From NCBI GenBank assembly GCA_963745955.1, contig CAVUZI010000011.1, forward strand, positions 496,001-560,000: a stretch of DNA of 64,000 bases. The letters run 5' to 3'. This DNA comes from Bog-756 sp963745955 (GTDB lineage: Bacteria; Actinomycetota; Acidimicrobiia; Acidimicrobiales; RAAP-2). This document shows positions 8,105 through 15,180 of this stretch, in pieces; position 1 is the stretch's first letter, and every line of letters starts with the position of its first letter. The notes beneath the pieces are model-generated. The model made no database searches. It had not been told where the DNA came from and saw nothing but the letters and a program-made list of their open reading frames with translations. Position numbers and translations under genes: made by a program.

Positions 8105-9445
8105 TCATCCCTCGTGCCTCCTGAAGAGGGTGATCCTGTCCTCACCGACCCGGGCGCGGAGCTCGGGGTCGTCGATGCCCTGCCCACCTTCGGGGGCGAG
8201 ACAGAGCACTCCGATCTTGCCCTCGTGGAGGTTGCGGTGGACCTGGGACGCGGCATCGCCGACGTGCTCCAGGGTATGGACGGCCGACAGGGGCGGGAGG
8301 ATCTTCCCCTCGCAGACGAGCTGATTGGCGTCCCACGCCTCCCGGTAGTTGGCGAAATGCGAGCCCTTGATGGTCTTGAGCTTCATCCACAGGTGCCGGT
8401 TGTCGTACTCGATCATGTACCCGGATGTGGCCGCGCAGGTCACGATGGTCCCACCCCGTTTGGCGGCGAACACCGAAGCGCCCATGGTCTGGCGCCCCGG
8501 ATGCTCGAACACGATGTCGACATCCTCGCCGACAAGCCCTCGGATGTCCTTGCCCAGCCGCCGCCATTCCGACTCGTCCTGGGTGTGCTCGTCCTTCCAG
8601 AACCGGTAGTTGGCCACCTTGCGGTCGATCACCGCCTCCACACCGAGGTCGTGGAGGAGCTCGACCTTGGCCGGGGACGACACCACCCCGACCGGGGTCC
8701 CTCCCCCGTTGAGCACGTACTGCACGGCATAGGCCCCGAGCCCACCCGACGCCCCCCAGACCAGGACCTTGGCACCCTGCTCCATGTGGGCGCCGTTCTT
8801 CGACACCAGCATCCGGTACGAGGTCGAGTTGCACAGCGCGTTGACTGCGGCCTCCTCCCAGGTCAGGTGGGTGGCCTTGGGCATCAGCTGGTTGGCCTTG
8901 ACCACGGCCAGGTCGGCCAGACCACCGAAGTTGGTCTCGAACCCCCAGATGCGCTGGTTGTCGGCCAGGATCGAGTCGTCGTGCGCGCTCGGGCTCTGGT
9001 CGTCCACGTAGTTGCAGTGGACGGTGACCTTGTCCCCGGGCTTCCACAGCCGGACAGCCGATCCCGTCCGCAGCACCACCCCAGCGGCGTCCGATCCGAC
9101 CACGTGGTAATCGAGGGCGTGGCGCTTGCCCCACCTGCTCTCCTTGCCCAGACGGTCGAGAAACCCGAACGTGGGCAGCGGCTCGAAGATCGAGGTCCAC
9201 ACGGTGTTGAAATTGATCGAGCTGGCCATGACGGCCACGTAGGCCTCGTCCGGGGCCAGCTCAGGCACGGCGACCTCGCCCACGTGGAGCGACTTCGTGG
9301 GGTCCTTGTCCTCGGAGTCGAGGCCTTCGAACATCCCCACCTCGTCGCGGAGCACGAACGCCGCCCGGTACGTCTCGGGCAGCGCGATGGCCTCCAGTTC
9401 GTCGCCCGACGCGCCCGATTGGATGGCTGAGAGGAACTCCTGCAT
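8105..9445 (-). CDS. ccr: Crotonyl-CoA carboxylase/reductase
   Basis: A 446-residue NADPH-dependent enoyl-thioester reductase/carboxylase of the MDR superfamily. It starts at the ATG at 9445 (MQEFLSAIQSG). Typical Ccr features are present: the substrate-domain segment SSINFNTVWTSIFEP, KRHALDYHVVGSDAAGVV, GDKVTVHCNYVDDQ, the NADPH-binding GASGGLGAYAVQ, and the C-terminal FEHPGRQTMGASVF and ATSGYMIEYDNRHLWM. Ccr converts crotonyl-CoA, CO2 and NADPH to (2S)-ethylmalonyl-CoA, the committed step of the ethylmalonyl-CoA pathway and a source of polyketide extender units. It is transcribed divergently from the thiolase and probably leads an operon with the epimerase. Confidence 0.95.
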   Translation of the reverse strand: MQEFLSAIQSGASGDELEAIALPETYRAAFVLRDEVGMFEGLDSEDKDPTKSLHVGEVAVPELAPDEAYVAVMASSINFNTVWTSIFEPLPTFGFLDRLGKESRWGKRHALDYHVVGSDAAGVVLRTGSAVRLWKPGDKVTVHCNYVDDQSPSAHDDSILADNQRIWGFETNFGGLADLAVVKANQLMPKATHLTWEEAAVNALCNSTSYRMLVSKNGAHMEQGAKVLVWGASGGLGAYAVQYVLNGGGTPVGVVSSPAKVELLHDLGVEAVIDRKVANYRFWKDEHTQDESEWRRLGKDIRGLVGEDVDIVFEHPGRQTMGASVFAAKRGGTIVTCAATSGYMIEYDNRHLWMKLKTIKGSHFANYREAWDANQLVCEGKILPPLSAVHTLEHVGDAASQVHRNLHEGKIGVLCLAPEGGQGIDDPELRARVGEDRITLFRRHEG

Positions 9446-9620
9446 GGGATGCGAGGATAGCTTGCCCGGGACTGGCGGGTCCTCGGGACGGGGTACCGAA
9501 CGGGAGCGGGTCGTGAGCGCTGTGGTCCCGCGGGCGGGCGACGCCGTAACATGGGGCGGTTGTCGTGGCGAGCCCCTGGGGAGCGCCGCCTGAACTGGCC
9601 AGCAGGCCGCGGAGGATCTC

Positions 9621-10802
9621 ATGCCCGGAACCGTCATCGTCACAGGGGCCCGGACCCCGATCGGCAAGCTCGCAGGTGTCCTCGGTGGCTTCGCGGCCAC
9701 CGAGCTCGGAGGTTTCGCCATCGCCGCGGCCCTCGAGCGGGCCGGGGTGAAGCCCGAGCAGGTCGACTACGTGTTCATGGGTCAGGTGATCCAGGCCGGG
9801 GCCGGCCAGATCACCGCCCGTCAGGCCGCGGTCAATGCCGGGATCCCGATGAGCGTGCCGGCCACCACCGTCAACAAGGTCTGCCTGTCGGGCCTCAACG
9901 CCATCTACCTGGCCGACCTGATGATCAATGCCGGTGACGCCGACATCGTCGTGGCCGGGGGGATGGAGTCGATGACCCAGGCCCCGTATCTGCTTCCCGG
10001 GGCCCGGGCCGGGTACCGGATCGGGGACGGCACCCTGGTCGACTCGATGATGTACGACGGTCTGTTCTGCGCCTTCGACGAGTGCGCCATGGGGCTCGCC
10101 ACCGAGCGCTACAACGGCGCCGACGGAGTGTCCCGTGAGCGCCAGGACGCCTTCAGCGCCCTGTCCCACGAACGTGCGGCGGCGGCCATCAAGGACGGCA
10201 AGTTCGCCGACGAGATCGTCCCGGTGAGCGTGCCCCAGCGGAAGGGTGAGCCACTGGTGGTGGACACCGACGAGGGCGTGCGGCCCGAAACGACGGCCGA
10301 ATCGCTCGGCAAGCTTCGTCCCGCATTCGACAAGAGCGGCACCATCACGGCCGGCAACGCCTCGCAGATCTCCGATGGTGCCGCCGCCGTCATCGTGATG
10401 TCGAAGGCCAAGGCCGAAGAGCTCGGAGTCTCCCCGCTGGGTGAGCTGGTCGGCTACGGACAGGTGGCCGGACCCGACCCCTCGCTGCTCCGTCAGCCCT
10501 CGAACGCCACCGACGCGGCGTTGGCCAACGCCGGCCTGACCGTGAAGGACGTCGACCTCTTCGAGATCAACGAGGCCTTCGCCGCAGTCGGGTGCGCTTC
10601 GACCGAGGCGCTCGGCGTCGGAGGGGACATCGTCAATGTCAACGGTGGTGCCATCGCCCTCGGCCACCCGGTGGGCATGTCCGGCACCCGGTTGGCGCTC
10701 ACCGCACTGTTCGAGCTCAAGCGTCGTGGCGGTGGTACGGCGGCGGTGAGCCTGTGCGGCGGCGGCGGCCAGGGGGAAGCAGCCGTCCTGCGCTCACTCT
10801 GA
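9621..10802 (+). CDS. Acetyl-CoA C-acetyltransferase (thiolase)
   Basis: A 393-residue biosynthetic-type thiolase. The nucleophilic Cys lies in NKVCLSGLNAI. The second catalytic site is GGAIALGHPVGMSGTR, and the C-terminal Cys is in SLCGGGGQGEA. EINEAFAAV is also present. GAGGATCTC precedes the ATG. It condenses two acetyl-CoA to acetoacetyl-CoA and so would feed the hydroxybutyryl-CoA dehydrogenase and Ccr in this window. The last codons overlap the first copy of a 21-base tandem repeat that continues past the stop. It is divergent from ccr and convergent with the SixA-like gene. Confidence 0.94.
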   Translation: MPGTVIVTGARTPIGKLAGVLGGFAATELGGFAIAAALERAGVKPEQVDYVFMGQVIQAGAGQITARQAAVNAGIPMSVPATTVNKVCLSGLNAIYLADLMINAGDADIVVAGGMESMTQAPYLLPGARAGYRIGDGTLVDSMMYDGLFCAFDECAMGLATERYNGADGVSRERQDAFSALSHERAAAAIKDGKFADEIVPVSVPQRKGEPLVVDTDEGVRPETTAESLGKLRPAFDKSGTITAGNASQISDGAAAVIVMSKAKAEELGVSPLGELVGYGQVAGPDPSLLRQPSNATDAALANAGLTVKDVDLFEINEAFAAVGCASTEALGVGGDIVNVNGGAIALGHPVGMSGTRLALTALFELKRRGGGTAAVSLCGGGGQGEAAVLRSL

Positions 10803-10840
10803 CCGGGCCTGCGCTCTCCCTGACCGGGCCTGCGCTCTCC
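10799..10840. repeat. Two perfect tandem 21-bp repeats at the thiolase 3' end
   Basis: Two identical 21-base units (10799-10819 and 10820-10840) abut. The first spans the thiolase TGA stop. A partial copy precedes them, so the array probably arose by slippage. No hairpin or function is evident. Confidence 0.85.
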
Positions 10841-10928
10841 CTGGCGACGCCTGGCACGGCTGACTGCGCTGACTGCGCCTGCGGCAGCCGGCCGGCGCGG
10901 GATGCCTCCGGTACGACGCGGGAAGCCC

Positions 10929-11504
10929 TCAGTACGGCGGCTTGAAGAGTCCGGCCAGCCGCCCGGAGCCGCGGGTGAGCCCCTCCCACGTCGTCGTCTC
11001 GAGGGCCAGGACGGCCAGGGCGCACGTCGGGAAACCGTGAGCTTCGAGCGCCGACTGATCGCTCCCCGGCCGGTCGTCGTCGCCCGCGGCCAGCAGCTCC
11101 CAGACGAGCTCGTACACGGTCGGGTTGTGGCCGACCACGAGTGCGCTCGCCACCTCTTCGTCGATCTCGTGCAGGTACCGGAGGACGAGGTCGGTATCCG
11201 CCCCGTACAGGGAGTGGTACGAATCGATCCGGGGATGGCCACCCATGGCCTCGACGATCAGGTCGGCCGTCTGACGGGTCCGAACCGCGGCCGAACAGAT
11301 GACCAGCTCGGGTGCCGGGACGCCGTCGAGGCCGAGCACCGGGTCGTCGTCGGCCAGCCGGTGTCCGAGGGCGGTGGCGTCGCGCCGGCCCCGGCCGGTG
11401 AGGGGCCGCTCCTTGTCGCTGCCCCCCCACGGGGCATCCGAGGCCGCCTTTCCGTGCCGTAGCAGCCACAGGTGCCGGACGGGCCCGGGTGTCGGCTTCG
11501 GCAT
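10929..11504 (-). CDS. Histidine phosphatase, SixA-like
   Basis: A 191-residue phosphoglycerate-mutase-superfamily protein. The signature LLRHGKA with the phospho-accepting His is near residue 15. ERPLTGRGRRDA and VICSAAVRTRQTADL with conserved Arg residues follow, and a VVGHNPTVYELV segment supplies the second catalytic His. These features and the length fit SixA-type phosphohistidine phosphatases. I chose the ATG at 11504; a TTG at 11522 would add six residues. It is convergent with the thiolase and lies upstream of nothing on its own strand except a 24-base gap from recR's end region. Confidence 0.85.
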   Translation of the reverse strand: MPKPTPGPVRHLWLLRHGKAASDAPWGGSDKERPLTGRGRRDATALGHRLADDDPVLGLDGVPAPELVICSAAVRTRQTADLIVEAMGGHPRIDSYHSLYGADTDLVLRYLHEIDEEVASALVVGHNPTVYELVWELLAAGDDDRPGSDQSALEAHGFPTCALAVLALETTTWEGLTRGSGRLAGLFKPPY

Positions 11505-11545
11505 CCTCTCATCGTGCCCCAAGTGGGATGACCGGCGCCGCCCGG

Positions 11546-12151
11546 TCAGGCATCCACCTCGCGCCGACCCTCCAGCGCCCGGCCCAGGGTCAGCTCGTCG
11601 GCGTACTCGAGGTCCCCGCCCACCGGGAGCCCGCTGGCGATCCGGGTCACCCTCAGCCCCATCGGCTTCAACAGGCGGGCCAGGTACATGGCGGTGGCCT
11701 CACCTTCGAGGTTGGGATTGGTGCAGAGGATCACCTCGGTGACCCCTTCCTCCTCGACTCTCACGAGCAGCTCCCGGACACGGAGCTGTTCGGGACCGAT
11801 CCCCTCTATCGGGTTGAGCGCACCCTGCAGGACGTGGTAGCGCCCGGTGAACTCCCCGGTCTTCTCCACGGACACGATGTCGCGGGGATCTTCCACGACG
11901 CACACCGAGGTGGCGTCGCGCCGGTCGTCCACACAGATCGCGCACAGTCCGCCTTCGGCGACATTGAAACAGCGGGTGCACAACGTGATGCGCTCCTTGA
12001 CGGCGATGATGGCCTCGGCGAGGCGGAGCGCGTCCTCGGGGGCCACCTTGAGGAGGTGGAAGGTGATCCGCTGCGCCGATTTGGGACCCACGCCGGGCAG
12101 GCGGCCCAGCTCGTCGATGAGCGATTGCAGGGGGCCGGAGAAGATGGCCAT
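11546..12151 (-). CDS. recR: Recombination protein RecR
   Basis: A 201-residue RecR. It has the N-terminal helix-hairpin region LPGVGPKSAQRITFHLL, a four-Cys zinc finger (CTRCFNVAEGGLCAIC), a Toprim domain beginning VCVVEDPRDI, and a C-terminal Walker-like segment (LCTNPNLEGEATAMYLARLL, TRIASGLPVGGDLEYAD). RecR works with RecF/RecO in loading RecA at gaps. Its start directly abuts the stop of dnaX, the classical dnaX-recR arrangement, so the two are co-transcribed. Confidence 0.97.
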   Translation of the reverse strand: MAIFSGPLQSLIDELGRLPGVGPKSAQRITFHLLKVAPEDALRLAEAIIAVKERITLCTRCFNVAEGGLCAICVDDRRDATSVCVVEDPRDIVSVEKTGEFTGRYHVLQGALNPIEGIGPEQLRVRELLVRVEEEGVTEVILCTNPNLEGEATAMYLARLLKPMGLRVTRIASGLPVGGDLEYADELTLGRALEGRREVDA

Positions 12152-14044
12152 CTACCCGACCTCCTCGGCGCCCGGGAAGGCCTTCAGGACCCGGGACTCC
12201 ACCGAGTTGTCGAAATCGGCGACTTCCCCGAGCTGGGACTCGTCGAACGCGGACAGGTCCTCGAGGTCGTCGGGGCCCTCCGCACCAGACCCTTCTGCGG
12301 TCGGAGCAGGGACACCGCCGGCCGGCCGGTTGGCCGCCGAGGGATCGGTGCCCGGGCCGGGCTCCGGCGGGTAGGGACGGGACGGGACGCCGGCCGGCTC
12401 GCCGCCACCCGGTCCGGTGCCCCCGCCGCCGCCGGCTCCCGCGTCGACCACCAGTACCAGCCCGACCGCACGGCCGAAGTGATCGGCCAGGGCTACCTCG
12501 ATCTCGCCCCGCACCTCTTCGCAGCGGGACCGGTGGATCTCGTTGGGCAGCCCGAAGACGGCCTTTTCGCCCTCCACCCCGACGAACCTGCCGGCCTGGA
12601 AGAGTGCCTTGGCCTTTGGCCGCAGCCGCCCGATGATGTGGTCACCCCAGGCCTGCACGAGCTCATCGCGGGTGGGCATGGGCACCGCTGGGGCAGCCAC
12701 CGGTCCGGGCTGGACCGGCTCGGGGGCAGCTCTCGGGACCGGGTCGACAGGAGCCGTCTCGACCGGTACCGGGTCGGGATCCCGCTGACGGCGAACCGCT
12801 CCCAAGGTCTTGCCGGACGGACGCGCAACGGCAGGCTCCCCGGTGGGGGTGGCGGGCGGATGCACCCGGGAAGCCGGATCGCCGACGGCGGGAGGGCCCG
12901 GCACACCGGAATGGGGAGCGGTGGCCCGCCCGGCGGATTCGAGTCGCTCGATACGGGCCAGCAACGCCTCGGGCGAGGTGTCGGCCTCCGGATGGGCCAA
13001 CCGCACCAGCGCCACCTCGAGGTCGACCCGGGGGTCGGGCGCGTCCCGCATCGAGACCTGGGCCCGGCCGAGGACCTCCATGGCCCGGACCACCGCCGCC
13101 AGTCCCACCCGCTCCGCCTGCGACGACAGGGCATCCTGCTCCGTCCCCGGGACGCCCGCCAGCTCAGGGGCCACCAGGGTCAAGAAGCCCTGGCGGAGGT
13201 AGTCGACCAGGTCGCCGGCCAGCTGCTGGGGGCTGAACCCGGCTGAGGTCAGGTGGGCCACGGCCACCAGGGCCCGGTTGACGTCCCGTTCGGCGAGGGC
13301 CTCGACGACCTCGTCGAGCTCGGGCAGATCATCGTCGACCGAGTCGGAGGCGACCACCTGGTCGAGCACGGACAGGGCGTCGCGAGCCGAACCACGGCCG
13401 CGCCGCACAGCCAGGTCGAGCGCCTCGTCGGGCACGTCGAGGTGCGCATCCCGCCGCACCTGCTCGAGCAGGTCCCCGAGCGTTTCGGGGCCGAGGAGGC
13501 GGAACTCGAAGTGCTGGGTGCGACTGCGGATGGTGGGCAGCACCTTTTGCGGGTCGGTGGTGGCCAGCACGAAGACGACGTGGGCGGGGGGCTCCTCGAG
13601 CGTCTTGAGCAGGGCGTTGGACGCCGGCGTCGAGAGCATGTGGACCTCGTCGACGATGTAGACCTTCTGGCGACCGGGGGTCCCGAGGGCGGCACGTGCC
13701 ACCAGATCGCGCATCGCCTCCACTCCGTTGTTGGAGGCGGCATCCAGCTCATGGACGTCCAGCGAGGTGCCCTTGGCGATCTCCACACAGGAGGTGCAGA
13801 CACCGCACGGTTCGCCTTCACGGAGGTCGGTGCAGTTGAGCGCCTTGGCCAGGATACGAGCCGTCGACGTCTTGCCCGTGCCCCGGGGCCCGCTGAAGAG
13901 GTAGGCATGGGCCACCCGTTGGTCACGAACCGCGTTGCGGAGTGCGAGGACGACATGGTCCTGGCCGCGCACCTCGCCGAACGTGGACGGCCGAAATCGC
14001 CGGTACAGCGACTGGTAGTGCGTCTCGTCGGGTGCCTCGGCCAC
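12152..14044 (-). CDS. dnaX: DNA polymerase III subunit gamma/tau
   Basis: A 630-residue clamp-loader ATPase. It has Walker A in FSGPRGTGKTSTARILAKAL, a zinc module (CTDLREGEPCGVCTSC), Walker B DEVHML, sensor-1 region VLATTDPQKVLPTIRSR, and domain III. A long Pro/Ala/Glu-rich linker and a C-terminal tau-like region (from about residue 390) follow. It assembles the polymerase III clamp loader. It is followed without a gap by recR and lies downstream of the SRP RNA gene on the same strand, the usual neighbourhood. Confidence 0.96.
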   Translation of the reverse strand: MAEAPDETHYQSLYRRFRPSTFGEVRGQDHVVLALRNAVRDQRVAHAYLFSGPRGTGKTSTARILAKALNCTDLREGEPCGVCTSCVEIAKGTSLDVHELDAASNNGVEAMRDLVARAALGTPGRQKVYIVDEVHMLSTPASNALLKTLEEPPAHVVFVLATTDPQKVLPTIRSRTQHFEFRLLGPETLGDLLEQVRRDAHLDVPDEALDLAVRRGRGSARDALSVLDQVVASDSVDDDLPELDEVVEALAERDVNRALVAVAHLTSAGFSPQQLAGDLVDYLRQGFLTLVAPELAGVPGTEQDALSSQAERVGLAAVVRAMEVLGRAQVSMRDAPDPRVDLEVALVRLAHPEADTSPEALLARIERLESAGRATAPHSGVPGPPAVGDPASRVHPPATPTGEPAVARPSGKTLGAVRRQRDPDPVPVETAPVDPVPRAAPEPVQPGPVAAPAVPMPTRDELVQAWGDHIIGRLRPKAKALFQAGRFVGVEGEKAVFGLPNEIHRSRCEEVRGEIEVALADHFGRAVGLVLVVDAGAGGGGGTGPGGGEPAGVPSRPYPPEPGPGTDPSAANRPAGGVPAPTAEGSGAEGPDDLEDLSAFDESQLGEVADFDNSVESRVLKAFPGAEEVG

Positions 14045-14116
14045 GTCCGCCGAGCCTATCGGGCACCGGAGCGCTGACTGCCGCCGCTTCGCCCCGGCGC
14101 TCGGTGCGACGGCCAG

Positions 14117-14218
14117 GTTGGCTGCGGCACACGGCCTGACCCGCTGAGAGCTGCTGCCTTCCGACCCTGACTCGATTCACGGGAGGACGTTGCGCAGGAC
14201 CCAGCCGCCGCACCCAAC
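14117..14218 (-). ncRNA. ffs: Signal recognition particle RNA, bacterial small type (4.5S)
   Basis: The minus strand carries the conserved SRP domain IV core GTCAGGGTCGGAAGGCAGCA around 14152-14171: a GGAA tetraloop flanked by the GTCAG and AGCAGC sides of the asymmetric loop that binds Ffh. The ends pair as GTTGGGTGCGGC (14207-14218) with GCCGCAGCCAAC (14117-14128), with one mismatch, giving a rod of about 102 nt. It lies between tRNA-Ser/tadA and dnaX, a common location for ffs. The exact 5' and 3' ends are estimated from the terminal stem. Confidence 0.85.
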
Positions 14219-14341
14219 GCCGGGGCACTGCGATGCTAGTGCCCGCCGCGCACCGGCAGGTCGACGGGATGGTCCGGGCGAGCCGAGTAGCCTGTCGGAG
14301 CTGTCGGCACCCCTGGAGAAGTCCCGGGGTCCTGAGCATCG

Positions 14342-14426
14342 GGAGGCGTGCGAGAGCGGCCGAATCGGCACGACTGGAAATCGTGTGTGGGGAAACTCAC
14401 CGTGGGTTCAAATCCCACCGCCTCCG
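14342..14426 (+). tRNA. tRNA-Ser(GGA)
   Basis: An 85-nt class II tRNA. The 7-bp acceptor stem is GGAGGCG with CGCCTCC. The anticodon arm CACGA-CTGGAAA-TCGTG gives anticodon GGA at 14376-14378. There is a long variable arm and the T arm is GTGGG-TTCAAAT-CCCAC. CCA is not encoded. The tadA ATG follows after 4 bases. Confidence 0.95.
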
Positions 14427-14430
14427 CCCC

Positions 14431-14991
14431 ATGAACATCGACGCGACCGACTCCCAGCCTGCTCCGCCCCACCTGCCGGACGTCGACGGGCCGACGCTGG
14501 ACGACAGGGGGGCCATGGGGATCGCCCTGGCCGAGGCGGCGTCCGCGGTGGGTCACGGCGACGTCCCGGTGGGAGCCGTGGCCGTGGTCGGCGGTCGGGT
14601 CATCGCGGCGCGGCACAATGAGAGGGAGTTGCGGGGTGACCCCACCGCCCACGCCGAGCTGCTGGCGCTGTCGGACGCAGCCGCCGCGCTCGGCACCTGG
14701 CGGTTGCCGCAGGTGACGCTGGTGGTGACGCTCGAGCCGTGCCCCATGTGCGCCGGAGGCCTGATCGCGGCCCGGGTGGGCCGTCTGGTCTTCGGCGCGT
14801 CCGACTTCAAGGCCGGTGCCTGCGGGTCGCTCTACAACCTGTGCACCGACCCGAGGCTGAACCACGAGGTCGCCGTCACGGCCGGCGTCCGTGCCCACGA
14901 GGCGTCCCGACAGCTGTCCGAGTTCTTCGCACAGCGGCGCCGACCCCCACCCTCGGCGGGCGGAACCCCTGATGACGGCGGTCGGATCTGA
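14431..14991 (+). CDS. tadA: tRNA-specific adenosine deaminase
   Basis: A 186-residue cytidine/adenosine deaminase-fold protein. The zinc site is HAE (in PTAHAELLAL) and PCxxC (in EPCPMCAGGL), and the C-terminal part includes FGASDFKAGACGSLYNL, typical of TadA. The enzyme deaminates A34 of tRNA-Arg(ACG) to inosine. The ATG at 14431 is only 4 bases after the tRNA-Ser gene and has no ribosome binding site. An in-frame ATG at 14515 follows AGGGGGG and would start close to the family's usual N-terminus (MGIALAEAAS), so the true start may be 14515. It is co-directional with the tRNA. Confidence 0.93.
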   Translation: MNIDATDSQPAPPHLPDVDGPTLDDRGAMGIALAEAASAVGHGDVPVGAVAVVGGRVIAARHNERELRGDPTAHAELLALSDAAAALGTWRLPQVTLVVTLEPCPMCAGGLIAARVGRLVFGASDFKAGACGSLYNLCTDPRLNHEVAVTAGVRAHEASRQLSEFFAQRRRPPPSAGGTPDDGGRI

Positions 14992-15180
14992 GCCTGTGGG
15001 CATCGGATCGGTGGCGTGGGACCTTTGCCCCTACGGCCACGGGTCACTTCTGCCGAAGATACAGGTATGAAGGACAGTCAGGCGGGGAGTTCGGCTCGAC
15101 GACCACCCGGGTTCGAGCGCTCGTCGACCTGAAGCCGTCCGATTGAGCACCGACGAGCTCTCGCACAGAAGGGGCAGACC

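Noticed and set aside
14233..14430. N-terminal extension of TadA running through the tRNA-Ser gene
   Set aside because: The frame is open through the tRNA, but a protein overlapping a complete tRNA on the same strand is implausible and the extra residues have no TadA similarity.
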